Part shown: one piece after another, positions 44,281 through 52,910 of the stretch | Layout of the letters: each line of letters opens with the position of its first letter | Numbering within the stretch: the first letter of the stretch is position 1 | Assembly (NCBI GenBank): GCA_029547185.1 | Contig: JAKPPU010000212.1 | Span: forward strand, 60,852-124,851 | From: Deltaproteobacteria bacterium | GTDB lineage: Bacteria > Desulfobacterota > Desulfomonilia > UBA1062 | Length of the DNA stretch: 64,000 nt | Reading direction: 5' to 3' | Notes under the pieces: model-generated | Seen by the model: the letters and a program-made list of their open reading frames with translations, nothing else | The model's database searches: none | What the model was told of the DNA's origin: nothing | Made by a program: the position numbers and the translations under genes

Positions 44281-44913
44281 ATGAAGGTCGCCAGAAGCGC
44301 CCACGAGCTCGAGCAGGTAAAATCCGGCATCCTCGAACATGCCCTCTCCATCGTCTCCCACGAGGGCTTCGAGTCGCTCACCATGAGGAAGCTCGCTTCG
44401 AAGGCGGGCATGACCGCACCCAACCTGTACAACTACTTCTCGAACAAGGACGAGATCTACCTTACCCTCGTCATCGCCGGTTTCAGGAAGCTCCGCGAGG
44501 CGCTCAAACGCGCCTATTCGAGCTCTCCGGACCCTGCCGTCCGGGCGAAGGCCCTCATCGATGCATACGTGCGGTTCGGCATCGAGAACAGCGCATATTA
44601 CGACATCATGTTCACCCGGCCGACGCCCAAGTACAACGACTACGTGGGCACCCCCCATGAAGAGCTCTCCCGCATCGAGTACACGATCTCCATGGAGATA
44701 GCTGAGCTGGCCCAGAGGGCTGTCCGCGAGGTGAGAGGCGGTGCGGGCCGGAAGGGCGGAGAAGGCTTTGCGAAGGACGTCGTGAAGGTCTGGTGCATGC
44801 TCCACGGCATGGTCTCCCTGTTCAACAGCCATATAATAGGGTATGTAGCTCAAGACCCCCGGGCGGCCTACGACATGATCTCCCGGGAGCTCATCGATTC
44901 CTTCATCGAATGA
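44281..44913 (+). CDS. TetR family transcriptional regulator
   Basis: A 210-residue regulator. The N-terminal helix-turn-helix is VSHEGFESLTMRKLASKAGMTAPNLYNYFSNKDEIYLTL (about 20-60), the hallmark of TetR proteins; the C-terminal ligand domain is helical. A 13-base sequence shared by the intergenic regions before this gene and before the next gene is the likely operator, so it probably represses itself and the saccharopine dehydrogenase-like gene. The ligand could be an acyl-CoA, given the upstream neighbour; that is inference. There is no clear Shine-Dalgarno. Confidence 0.92.
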   Translation: MKVARSAHELEQVKSGILEHALSIVSHEGFESLTMRKLASKAGMTAPNLYNYFSNKDEIYLTLVIAGFRKLREALKRAYSSSPDPAVRAKALIDAYVRFGIENSAYYDIMFTRPTPKYNDYVGTPHEELSRIEYTISMEIAELAQRAVREVRGGAGRKGGEGFAKDVVKVWCMLHGMVSLFNSHIIGYVAQDPRAAYDMISRELIDSFIE

Positions 44914-44930
44914 CCGAAGCCTTTCCCCCC

Positions 44931-44962
44931 TTGACAAAAGACCAATAAATGAACAAAGTTAA
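44931..44962 (+). promoter_or_regulatory. Promoter and second copy of the candidate TetR operator
   Basis: TTGACA at 44931-44936 and the 13-mer TGAACAAAGTTAA at 44950-44962, followed by AGAGGAGG and the ATG at 44999. The distance between the -35 box and the 13-mer differs from the first copy, so the shared motif is not just promoter sequence. Confidence 0.5.
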
Positions 44963-44998
44963 ATTATTGGCAGGTTAAAATAAAAGAGGAGGTTCCCC

Positions 44999-46225
44999 AT
45001 GCCGAAGGTAATCGTTCTCGGCGGCTGCGGCGCGGTAGGGAGCGTTGCGGCCAGGACGCTCGCAGCCCAGGACATGTTTTCAGAGGTCACGATCGGAGAC
45101 AGGAACATGGAGCGGGCGCGGCAGATCATTGCAGAAACGAAAGAGGGCAGAGTCAGGGCCGTCGAGGTGGATGCGGAGAGCCCGGAGAGCATCAGGGAGG
45201 CAGTAAAAGGCCACGACATGGTGCTCAACTGCGTGGGCCCTTTCTACAAGAGCGTGAAGACCATCCTCGGGACGGTGCTCGACATGGGCCTGAGCTACGT
45301 GGATGTCTGCGACGATGTGGACGTCACCCTCGAGATCTTCGATTTCGATTCAAAGGCCAGAGAGAAGGGGATCACGGCGCTCATCGGCATGGGAAGCTCG
45401 CCCGGGGCGACCAATCTCCTCGCCAGGCTCGCCCATGACACCCTCCTCGACGAGACGGACTCGATCGACATATTCCACACCCACGGCGGCGAGGCCATCG
45501 AGGGAGAAGGGGTCATCGGCCACAGGTTCCACTGCATGAGCATCGACATCCCCATGTACCTCGAAGGCGAGCTCAAATACGTGAAGTTCTTCGGCGAGGA
45601 CGGCATCGCGCTCCGCCAGACCTTCGACTTCCCGGCAGTCGGGAAAAATATTCCGATCTTCCCCTATCCCCACCCCGAACAGGTCACCCTGCCGAAGTAT
45701 CTCAAATTACGACAGGTCACGAACAAGGGCTCGGTCCTGCCCATCGAATACTACAACCTGACGAAGGACCTCTGCGCCCTGGGACTGAGCTCGACAGAGC
45801 CGCTCGACGTGAGGGGGCAGCCCGTGGTGCCTTATGACTTCGCCGTCTCCTACATCCTCAAGCGCAGGGAAGAGATCCTCAAAAGCACTGGTACGAGCAG
45901 CCCCCGCGGCTGCTGCTCGGTCGTGGCAAAGGGGAGGAAGGACGGCAAATATCAGGAATACCGGTTCCACATGGCGTCTCGCTCGCAGGCCCTCGGGGAA
46001 GGGACGGGCATTCCCGCTGCCATGGGCGTCATGCTCATGGCCATGGGAAAGATAACGAAGAAGGGCGTGCTCCCGCCCGAAGCCTGCGTCGAGCCCATGG
46101 ACTTCGTAAGCCTCATCTCGAAGGCCATGAAGCTCGATGCCAGGAAGGAAGGCGGCGAATCCTTCGGCGGCGTCATCGTGGAGCGCATCGACGAGACAGG
46201 CCGGGTCGAGAAGCTCGATATCTGA
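44999..46225 (+). CDS. Saccharopine dehydrogenase-like NAD(P)-binding protein
   Basis: A 408-residue protein with an N-terminal Rossmann domain (VIVLGGCGAVGSVAARTLA; then MVLNCVGPFYKSVKTIL) and the saccharopine dehydrogenase catalytic-domain fold (ALIGMGSSPGATNLLAR). GAGGAGG precedes the ATG. The family includes enzymes of lysine metabolism, carboxynorspermidine synthase and trans-acting enoyl reductases. With a TetR regulator and an acyl-CoA dehydrogenase-like gene next to it, a role in acyl or amino-acid metabolism is possible, but the substrate cannot be read. Confidence 0.85.
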   Translation: MPKVIVLGGCGAVGSVAARTLAAQDMFSEVTIGDRNMERARQIIAETKEGRVRAVEVDAESPESIREAVKGHDMVLNCVGPFYKSVKTILGTVLDMGLSYVDVCDDVDVTLEIFDFDSKAREKGITALIGMGSSPGATNLLARLAHDTLLDETDSIDIFHTHGGEAIEGEGVIGHRFHCMSIDIPMYLEGELKYVKFFGEDGIALRQTFDFPAVGKNIPIFPYPHPEQVTLPKYLKLRQVTNKGSVLPIEYYNLTKDLCALGLSSTEPLDVRGQPVVPYDFAVSYILKRREEILKSTGTSSPRGCCSVVAKGRKDGKYQEYRFHMASRSQALGEGTGIPAAMGVMLMAMGKITKKGVLPPEACVEPMDFVSLISKAMKLDARKEGGESFGGVIVERIDETGRVEKLDI

Positions 46226-46287
46226 ACTGTCCTTCGAACCGATAAAAAGAAGTCTTTCGTACGGTATTACCTTATTGAGCATGATAA

Positions 46288-46483
46288 GGGAGCCGGGGGG
46301 AGTCCTGGATGAACCATTAAGCACTTTTTGATTTGCATCCATGGTGAAGCCTGGAGGGCGCTTGACCCCGTACTGTTTGAGCGCAGCGAAGCTTAAGCGA
46401 GTTTACGGGGTCGCCCGTAAGGCAAACCATAGGATGCAAATCAAAAAGTGATTCTGGTGAAGGAAGGACTCCCCCCGGCTCCC
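46288..46483. mobile_element. Nested inverted-repeat element (MITE-like), 196 bp
   Basis: Outer arms GGGAGCCGGGGGGAGTCCT (46288-46306) and its exact complement (46465-46483) enclose arms CACTTTTTGATTTGCATCC (46322-46340) and its exact complement (46432-46450). Inside these are GACCCCGTA (46364-46372) and TACGGGGTC (46404-46412), and a centre with GAGCGCAGCGAAGCTTAAGC. The near-equal spacing of arms on both sides allows one long hairpin. No coding frame and no clear target duplication are seen. Its edge lies close to the ribosome binding site of the next gene, so it may act on transcription there. Confidence 0.7.
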
Positions 46484-46517
46484 TCTCCACCGACCTCGAT
46501 ATAGAAGGGGGGTAAAC

Positions 46518-48095
46518 ATGCAGAGAGGAAAATACATCCTTGCAATCGACCACGGCACCTCGGGGATCAAGGCGTCGATCGTGTCAGCGACCGGCCGCGT
46601 TATGGATTCGGATTTCCACAGGACCCCCATCTCCTTTCTCCCGGGGGGAGGGGCCGAGCAGGACCCGCAGGACTGGTGGGACGGCGTGCTCGTCGCGGCG
46701 AAGAGGCTCGTGGCGAGAAAGTCCGTCCGGGCTTCGGACATCGCTGCAGTGTGCGTGTCGAGCACCTTTTCCACGACGGTGGCCGTGGATGCCGATGGAC
46801 TCCACCTCGCAAATGCGCTCACCTGGATGGACTCCCGCGGTGCGCCCCATGTCAGGCGCCTCATGAAGGGATTCCCGAGCTTCGAGGGATACGGCCTGGC
46901 GAAGATCATGAAGTGGCTGCCCAAGACAGCGGGCGGGCCTACCCTCTCGGGAAAGGACGATATCGCCCACGTGCTCTTCTGGAAGAACGAACGCCCCGAG
47001 CTCTATGACAGAACGCACATGTTCCTGCCGAGCAAGGACTACCTCAATGCGAGGCTCACGGGCGAGCTGGCTGCGTCCTATGATTCGATCCAGCTCTTCT
47101 GGCTCACGGACATCAGGGATGCCCGTGCAGTCCGCTACGACGACACGCTCATCTCCCTTGCCGGCATCGACCGGGAGAAGCTTCCGCCATTGAAGCCGTC
47201 CACCGATGTCCTTTCAGACCTCCTCCCCGAGGTCGCATCCGAGATGGGCCTTCCCCCGGGCGTGAAGGTCGTCATGGGGTCGCCGGACCACCAGTGCGCC
47301 TGCATCGGCTCGGGCGCTGTCCGGGATTTCGAAGGCCACGTCTATATCGGCACCTCGTCCTGGGTGCAGTGCATCGTGCCGTTCAAGAAGACCGACGTGC
47401 TACATTCGATCGCGTCCTTTCCGACCGCGGTCCCCGGCAAGTACCAGAGCGTGAACGAGCAGGACATCGCGGGCGGATGCCTCGACTTTCTCCTGAACAG
47501 CATCATGTACGGCAGGCACGGGGTATCGCCTGACGGGATGGCGGACAATCCCTATGAAGAGCTGAACCGCATCGCTGAAAATGTGCCGGCAGGCAGCCAT
47601 AAGCTCATCTTCACCCCGTGGCTCAACGGCGAGAGGACCCCGGTGGATGACAATACGCTCAGGGCCGGCCTCTACAACATTTCGAAGACCACGACCTTCG
47701 ATCACATTGTCCGGGCATTTCTCGAAGGGGTCGCCTACAATACGCGCTGGAGCTTGAATTATGTGGAGAAGTTCGTCGGCAGGAGGCTCGATCCCCTCAC
47801 CATCATCGGCGGAGGCGCCAAGTCTGCGCTGTGGTGCCGGATCTTCGCCGATGTGATGGGCAGGCAGATCCGGCAGGCGAGAGACCCGTGGCAGTCGAAT
47901 GCAAGGGGCGCGGCATTCATCGCATCGGTAGCGTTGGGAGAGATCGTCTTCGATGACATTCCCGGCCTCATGGAGTACGAGCAGGTCTTCTCCCCCGATC
48001 CGGGAAACAGGGGCATCTACGACGAGCTCTACGAAGCCTTCGTGGACATCTACCGGAGGAACCGCTCCCTGTTCAGGAGGCTGAACGGAAATTGA
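46518..48095 (+). CDS. FGGY family carbohydrate kinase (xylulokinase-like)
   Basis: A 525-residue sugar kinase. The first phosphate motif is LAIDHGTSGIKASIV, a conserved WMDSRG lies in the N-terminal domain, and the C-terminal domain has ITIPW-like FTPWLNGERTPVDD and the ATP motif GGGAKSALWCRIFADV. It phosphorylates a ketose or polyol; xylulose is a guess from similarity. GAAGGGGGG precedes the ATG. No sugar transporter or isomerase is adjacent. The preceding palindromic element separates it from the TetR-linked genes. Confidence 0.9.
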   Translation: MQRGKYILAIDHGTSGIKASIVSATGRVMDSDFHRTPISFLPGGGAEQDPQDWWDGVLVAAKRLVARKSVRASDIAAVCVSSTFSTTVAVDADGLHLANALTWMDSRGAPHVRRLMKGFPSFEGYGLAKIMKWLPKTAGGPTLSGKDDIAHVLFWKNERPELYDRTHMFLPSKDYLNARLTGELAASYDSIQLFWLTDIRDARAVRYDDTLISLAGIDREKLPPLKPSTDVLSDLLPEVASEMGLPPGVKVVMGSPDHQCACIGSGAVRDFEGHVYIGTSSWVQCIVPFKKTDVLHSIASFPTAVPGKYQSVNEQDIAGGCLDFLLNSIMYGRHGVSPDGMADNPYEELNRIAENVPAGSHKLIFTPWLNGERTPVDDNTLRAGLYNISKTTTFDHIVRAFLEGVAYNTRWSLNYVEKFVGRRLDPLTIIGGGAKSALWCRIFADVMGRQIRQARDPWQSNARGAAFIASVALGEIVFDDIPGLMEYEQVFSPDPGNRGIYDELYEAFVDIYRRNRSLFRRLNGN

Positions 48096-48179
48096 AGTCC
48101 CGGGCACAGTCCGATATTTGTATCCGGCACTTTCCCGGTCATTCCCGGCCTCCCGGTTATTGAAGGCAGCGGGCAGACT

Positions 48180-49832
48180 CTATCCGGGCACTGCAGCGGT
48201 GCTCTTCAGGATATAGTCGTATGCTGACAGCGCCGCTTTAGCGCCCGCGCCTGCAGCTATCACGATCTGCTTTTCAGGCTCGTCCGTGACGTCACCCGCC
48301 GCGAAGAAGCCCGGAATCGCGGTGGACTGGTCCCGCTGGACAGGGATCTCTCCATGTTCGTTGAGCTCGATGAACCCCTTGACCGCATTGGTGTTGGGGG
48401 CAAGGCCGATCTCGAGGAAAACCCCGTCGACCTGCAGGTCGAACCGCTGCTTGCCGTCATTGGACTCGACCCGGATGCCCTTAAGCTTGTCCTGCCCGAG
48501 AAACTCCCTGACCTGCATGCCAGGATGGAACCTCACTTGGCGGGCGCTCGACACTTCGGAGATGAGGGTGGGGTCGGCCTGAAAATCGTTCAGGACATTG
48601 ATGATATGGATTTCCCTGGCAAAGGGGATGAGATCCCGTGCCGCCGTGAAGGCCGAGTTTCCCCCTCCCACGACGGCCACGGGCTTGTCCCGGAAGAGCG
48701 GCGCGTCACAGGTGGCGCAGAACGCGATGCCCTTGCCGAGGAACCGGTCTTCCCCGGGGATCCCGAGACGGCGGTACTGCTTGCCTGCACAGAAGATGAC
48801 GCTGTGGGCCGTGAACGTGTTCCCGTCAGTCGTCTTGACCCGGAACAGGCCGTCGCTCTTCGCCACGGAATCTACCGACAAATTGAGGCCCTCGGCAACA
48901 GGATACCGCTCGACATGGTCCCTGAAGAGCTGGGAAAGGTCCTTTCCGCTGATGCTCGGGATCCCCAGCCAGTTCTCGATGTTCGCCGTATCGGTGACCT
49001 GGCCGCCTGTGTGCTCACCGATGAGCGCCACATTGAGGTCCTTCCTGGCGGCATATACGGCTGCAGACATGGCTGCAGGCCCTGCGCCCACAATGATCAG
49101 CTGATAGGTCTCCCGGGGATCTGCCTGGGTCGCAAACACCTCTCCGCGCGACTTTCTCATCTCGGTATCGATGCGCTCGTACACATGCGGCTTGACGACC
49201 TTGAGCACCTCCATGATTGCATCGAGAGGAGGAAGCGCACCCTCGAATCCCGGGATCTCGTTGATGATCGTCCGGGGCACCCCCTGAACGGAATACCGCT
49301 GAACGAGCTGCGGGAATTCGGCCGCATCGACCATGTCGGCAGTGATGTTGTCATTCGATACGGCCATCTGCTGGGCAAGATGCACCATCTGCGGGCAGTA
49401 CGGGCAGGTGAGGGTGACCATGACCTCCAGATGGACGGGCACGTCGACGAGGATGAGCAGGTCTTCGAGCTCGCGGCTCAAGCCCGAAGCACCGCGCGAC
49501 ACCATGAAGATCGCCTCGATGAGCGAGCTGAATTCATACCCTGCAGTGATGCCGTAGAACCGGATTCCGTAGTCTTTCGATCCGATGATCGCCGTACCCG
49601 GGACCCTGCTGATCTTATACCGGCGGCACTCTTCGACATCCTTGACGAGATCGTAGATTTCCAGAGTGAGCTTGTCTGAAAGCGCGGTCAGGGACTTCAG
49701 GAGCTCTTCCTGCTGACGGCACGATTCACAGGCAGCCTCCTGGGTGAAGAAGACAATCTTCACCGGCTCTTTGAGCCCCCTGAACATGGACGCTATCTCC
49801 TTCTCGAGCTTTTCATTGATAAGCTGGGCCAT
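48180..49832 (-). CDS. AhpF-like / thioredoxin reductase-type flavoprotein with N-terminal glutaredoxin-fold domains
   Basis: A 550-residue protein. Residues 1-220 form a two-thioredoxin-fold unit like protein disulfide oxidoreductase, with a first-fold ACESC and the second-fold active site TCPYCPQM (about 140). Residues about 240-550 are a thioredoxin-reductase domain with FAD motif IIVGAGPAAMSAA, NADPH motif VVGGGNSAFTAA and redox-active CATC. This matches AhpF, which reduces peroxiredoxin AhpC, or a self-contained thioredoxin system. No ahpC is adjacent. GGAGGAG stands before the ATG. It converges with the FGGY kinase. Confidence 0.9.
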   Translation of the reverse strand: MAQLINEKLEKEIASMFRGLKEPVKIVFFTQEAACESCRQQEELLKSLTALSDKLTLEIYDLVKDVEECRRYKISRVPGTAIIGSKDYGIRFYGITAGYEFSSLIEAIFMVSRGASGLSRELEDLLILVDVPVHLEVMVTLTCPYCPQMVHLAQQMAVSNDNITADMVDAAEFPQLVQRYSVQGVPRTIINEIPGFEGALPPLDAIMEVLKVVKPHVYERIDTEMRKSRGEVFATQADPRETYQLIIVGAGPAAMSAAVYAARKDLNVALIGEHTGGQVTDTANIENWLGIPSISGKDLSQLFRDHVERYPVAEGLNLSVDSVAKSDGLFRVKTTDGNTFTAHSVIFCAGKQYRRLGIPGEDRFLGKGIAFCATCDAPLFRDKPVAVVGGGNSAFTAARDLIPFAREIHIINVLNDFQADPTLISEVSSARQVRFHPGMQVREFLGQDKLKGIRVESNDGKQRFDLQVDGVFLEIGLAPNTNAVKGFIELNEHGEIPVQRDQSTAIPGFFAAGDVTDEPEKQIVIAAGAGAKAALSAYDYILKSTAAVPG

Positions 49833-50156
49833 ATCCTCTCCTCCATTGTCTGAAGGGATCTCCGTGAAAGGTCCGGGATCACAGCCGGGGCATCTTGAAC
49901 ACGAGGCTCCCGGCCTGGATCACTTATCCCTATTCATTACATAGTAATCATCGATCGCCATTTGCCTACAGCACTCCTCTGCAACCCGGGATTACATTAT
50001 TGATAATGTTTCGATGCCCTCCGGCAACCGGGGAGGCGTCTTCCGTATCCGGCAAATACATTGGGAGATTGTGAAATAAAAAAGCAGGGCTTAAAACCCT
50101 GCCTTCTATCCTGCCTGTTCTGATATGCTTCAGTCAGCGTCTCTTCAGCACTGTTC
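49833..50156. other. Intergenic region between the AhpF-like and deoxyribosyltransferase-like genes
   Basis: 324 bases. Contains the upstream region of the AhpF-like gene and the terminator at 50076-50104. No gene or clear promoter pair was seen. Confidence 0.55.
50076..50104 (-). terminator. Rho-independent terminator of the deoxyribosyltransferase-like gene
   Basis: GCAGGG and CCCTGC enclose TTAAAA-type loop bases; on the minus strand the stem is followed by TTTTTTTATTT, about 50 bases past the stop. Confidence 0.8.
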
Positions 50157-50795
50157 TCAGGTTTCCGTCTTCGTCACCGCCTCATCGATGACCTGGTTGA
50201 TCACCTCGACCGGCCACTGCTTCCTGCCGAGGTTTTCCGGCAGACGTTCCAATACCTTTGAGATGCGTTTTCCATAAGAGACTGCTTTCTTCAGGTCATC
50301 CGACAGAGATACCGGACAACCGGTTTTCCGATGCATCTCATCCTTGAGGGCACAAGGAAGCTCCTGCAGCTTCCTGACGATCTTCCCCTGCACGAGGCTC
50401 GTGAGCATCGAGTTGTCGTACCCGCCGAAAGGGGCCCTCGCATCGTCCTTGAAAAGGACGAGCGGCTTGCCGGCCGCATATGCAAGGGAGGCCTCGACGA
50501 TCATCCCCTCGTCCGGGACGCGGCCGTTCAGGTTGCACACGACGGCGCTGCACCGCTCGATCAGCTCGAAGACATCCAGGGCGAAGATGGCGTAGTCGAT
50601 GCGCGTGCGTATCCCGGAAAGTATCGAAGGCGCAGGTACGTTGGCGAAGCGCAGGACATACCCTTCGAGCCCGTCGCGGTGCGGCAGGAAGGTCTGAAAG
50701 CCCGCATTCTCGAGCACCCTGGCAATCGCGCTCATGCCGCCGACTTCTTCGGGGCAGAAGAGCGGGCCGGAGCAGTAGATCCGATGTTTTTCCAT
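50157..50795 (-). CDS. Nucleoside 2-deoxyribosyltransferase-like protein
   Basis: A 212-residue protein. The family start (IYCSGPLFCPEE) and the active-site stretch VPDEGMIVEASLAYAAGKPLVLFKDD with the nucleophile Glu match nucleoside deoxyribosyltransferases, which exchange bases between deoxynucleosides in salvage. It is longer than the classical Lactobacillus enzymes (about 160) because of a C-terminal helical part. GGGAGAT precedes the ATG. The gene stands alone with its own terminator. Confidence 0.85.
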   Translation of the reverse strand: MEKHRIYCSGPLFCPEEVGGMSAIARVLENAGFQTFLPHRDGLEGYVLRFANVPAPSILSGIRTRIDYAIFALDVFELIERCSAVVCNLNGRVPDEGMIVEASLAYAAGKPLVLFKDDARAPFGGYDNSMLTSLVQGKIVRKLQELPCALKDEMHRKTGCPVSLSDDLKKAVSYGKRISKVLERLPENLGRKQWPVEVINQVIDEAVTKTET

Positions 50796-50825
50796 ATCAC
50801 ATATCTCCCAAAGCCGGCCGCATCT

Positions 50826-51596
50826 TCATGATCGCACCAACGGGACAAGCACGCCGATCAGCACGCTCGCACCATCCATCAGGGCGTGCGCAACCACGAG
50901 CGGAAGCAGCCGTCGAAGCCGCAGATACACAAGCGTTGCAAAGACGGAAAACGGCACCGGCGACAACAGCCGAAACGCCATGAACTTCGCGTCAAAGGTC
51001 AGCGGCATGAAAGCATGCTGCATGGACCAGGCGAACGCCACAACTGCGACCGCTACGATCGTACTCCGGCAAAGCACCTGGAAGCGGGGGACCAGATAGC
51101 CGTTGTAGGTCATCTGCTCGGTCAGCCCCCAGATGAACGGCCATACCAGCACGCCATAGAGAGCGGCAGGCAAAGGCAGGCGTCCGAAGAGGTACCCTGG
51201 CGTGAGCGCCCCGTACACGATCCAGCCTGCACCATAATTGCCGCCGAGAATGAACACGAGGCTCACGGGGATGAGCGCAAGGCCCAGCAGCACATCGCGG
51301 ACGAGGCGTGCCCGGTCGAAGCCGACAAGATCGAACAGGCCGATGCCCTCGCGGCGGGCGAGCCGCCACAGCAGAGCCAGGCATCCGGCGTCGATCAGTG
51401 TCCCGTACACCGGCAGCCATGGCTCGGCGTCATGCCATGGAGTGGGCGACGCCCGCAGGGCGAAGACGGCTGCGAAGACGGCCTGCGCCCCCACCGCAAA
51501 AGCGGAGCGCGCAAACAGCATCAGTGCCGGGCCGCGCCACGTCAGCGTTGCCGCCTCCCGCCGCCCAAGGAGGGCATCATAGGAATTCGCGTCCAT
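50826..51596 (-). CDS. CPBP-family intramembrane protease-like membrane protein
   Basis: A 256-residue protein with about seven hydrophobic segments. The CPBP/Abi motifs are recognisable: GLTEQMTYNGYLVPR (second Glu of the usual EExxxR replaced by Gln), WSMQHAFMP (motif 2 His) and VVAHALMDG (motif 3 HxxxD). The family includes CAAX-type proteases and bacteriocin self-immunity proteins. The gene is richer in GC and Ala/Arg codons than its surroundings and has no good Shine-Dalgarno, which suggests transfer. Activity is uncertain because of the altered motif 1. Confidence 0.72.
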   Translation of the reverse strand: MDANSYDALLGRREAATLTWRGPALMLFARSAFAVGAQAVFAAVFALRASPTPWHDAEPWLPVYGTLIDAGCLALLWRLARREGIGLFDLVGFDRARLVRDVLLGLALIPVSLVFILGGNYGAGWIVYGALTPGYLFGRLPLPAALYGVLVWPFIWGLTEQMTYNGYLVPRFQVLCRSTIVAVAVVAFAWSMQHAFMPLTFDAKFMAFRLLSPVPFSVFATLVYLRLRRLLPLVVAHALMDGASVLIGVLVPLVRS

Positions 51597-51724
51597 GAAG
51601 GGAATAGTGGCTCCCGGGTGAAGACCTTCAAGGGCGGATCTTCCGCGATCCCGGGAAGAGGGCTGTGTAACGTGCCGGTCAGATATGCGCGAAGCGCGTC
51701 AGCTGCTGAAGTCGGTAAGTTTTT

Positions 51725-52126
51725 CTACAGGAAGGTATCAACAAATTCTCGTGGCTTTAGAATTGTTATTCCACCAAAGCTTTTGATATTTAATAAATGC
51801 TTATCACCACTCACAATGACCTTACTTTTGCTGGCAATTGCACAAGCTATAAACATATCATCATCCGGATCTTCACAGACTGGTTCAGACAATTGACAAG
51901 ATTGGAACATCATTGCATGTATTGTTACCAAACCGAGTAGAGAACTCAGGTCGATCGAAGGGAATTGCTTTGACAGCTCATTTCCAACTCTCTGGTACTC
52001 ACTCAGAATATCAGGTGATACTGCTAACTCTATTCTACCATCCCGCCATGCTTCAAGGATACGTGAAGGAGGACCGGAAAAGAAGATTCCGGAAATGAGC
52101 ACGTTTGTGTCAAGCACTATTCTCAC
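51725..52126 (-). CDS. PIN-domain toxin of a type II toxin-antitoxin pair
   Basis: A 133-residue PIN-domain ribonuclease. Acidic residues expected at the metal site are in VLDTNVLISG, DILSEYQRV and EDPDDDMFIACAIA, with VIVSGDKHLL closing the fold. It starts at a GTG that overlaps the antitoxin stop (GTGA). It resembles the COG1569 type rather than canonical VapC. Its base composition is clearly more AT-rich than the neighbourhood, a sign of acquisition. Confidence 0.88.
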   Translation of the reverse strand: MRIVLDTNVLISGIFFSGPPSRILEAWRDGRIELAVSPDILSEYQRVGNELSKQFPSIDLSSLLGLVTIHAMMFQSCQLSEPVCEDPDDDMFIACAIASKSKVIVSGDKHLLNIKSFGGITILKPREFVDTFL

Positions 52127-52389
52127 TTCTTATGAGCTCGGACCTTGGCTATGGCATTACCGATATCTGATTGCTTTAAACCAGCCAGACGTGCTTGTTT
52201 ACGTGCTTCACTAATCAATGAATCAAAATCCTTCATTGATGGGGCTTCTATAGTCTTGAGAATAACCACACCATCTTCTCCCATAACAACAAATTGAGAA
52301 CCGGCTTTTAAATTGAGACGCTTCCGAATATCCTCTGGGATGACAACTTGGCCTTTCGATGACATTTTTGTGGTTGCAAGGTCAGCCAC
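52123..52389 (-). CDS. AbrB/MazE-type antitoxin
   Basis: An 88-residue protein starting at a GTG behind TAGGAG. The N-terminal swapped-hairpin DNA-binding domain is evident (TKMSSKGQVVIPEDIRKRLNLKAGSQFVVMGEDGVVIL, residues 7-45); the C-terminal part should bind the PIN toxin. It lies first in the operon, with the toxin gene overlapping by four bases. A perfect dyad beside its promoter is a likely autoregulatory site. Confidence 0.9.
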   Translation of the reverse strand: MADLATTKMSSKGQVVIPEDIRKRLNLKAGSQFVVMGEDGVVILKTIEAPSMKDFDSLISEARKQARLAGLKQSDIGNAIAKVRAHKK

Positions 52390-52910
52390 GTTTTTCTCCT
52401 AATGGTATTATCTTACCAGTAAGATTATAAGGTAGATGTTTCAATATAGCAAGGCCCAATATCTTTATTGCTTCTGAAGCTATCGCGCAATCAGCGGTGC
52501 GGCTGCCCTGCGTCCGTTGGATTAATACTGCAGTGGTAATCAAGGCAGAACATAAGGCCGCCATCATCTGCTGCCATGGTAAAACCGCCATGCCGTTTTC
52601 CCGCCTTAGAGTAATTACCGCTTTAGCACGAGCGCCGGCCCGGCATGTCGTGTCAGGGCAGACTCCGTGCATCCGGGTGAATGAGCATTAAGATCCTGAT
52701 CCTTGTTGTGTGCAACGTTCATGGACAGAGCTCGGGTGCCGGTTCGTGGTGTGGAATCCAAGTGATAGAGAATATAGCATTTTATCGAAGCCAGATCCAT
52801 TCGATAATCAGGCTTCGCGTCCCTGTGAGGAGAAAATCCCTGAGCTCGCTCCCCCATCCGGAATTCTGATTTGATGGAGATCATCCCCCGATCGGCGCAG
52901 AGGACGGGGC
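52390..52910. other. Non-coding stretch between the toxin-antitoxin operon and the GH13 gene
   Basis: 521 bases. Apart from the toxin-antitoxin promoter I see nothing convincing: open frames on both strands lack start signals and domain features. The mixed composition suggests decayed sequence. Confidence 0.5.
52410..52452 (-). promoter_or_regulatory. Promoter with operator dyad of the toxin-antitoxin operon
   Basis: On the minus strand TTGCTA (52452-52447) and TATAAT (52429-52424) are 17 bases apart. The dyad ATCTTAC-CA-GTAAGAT (52410-52425) overlaps the -10 end and the start site, as expected for AbrB-type autorepression. Confidence 0.65.
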
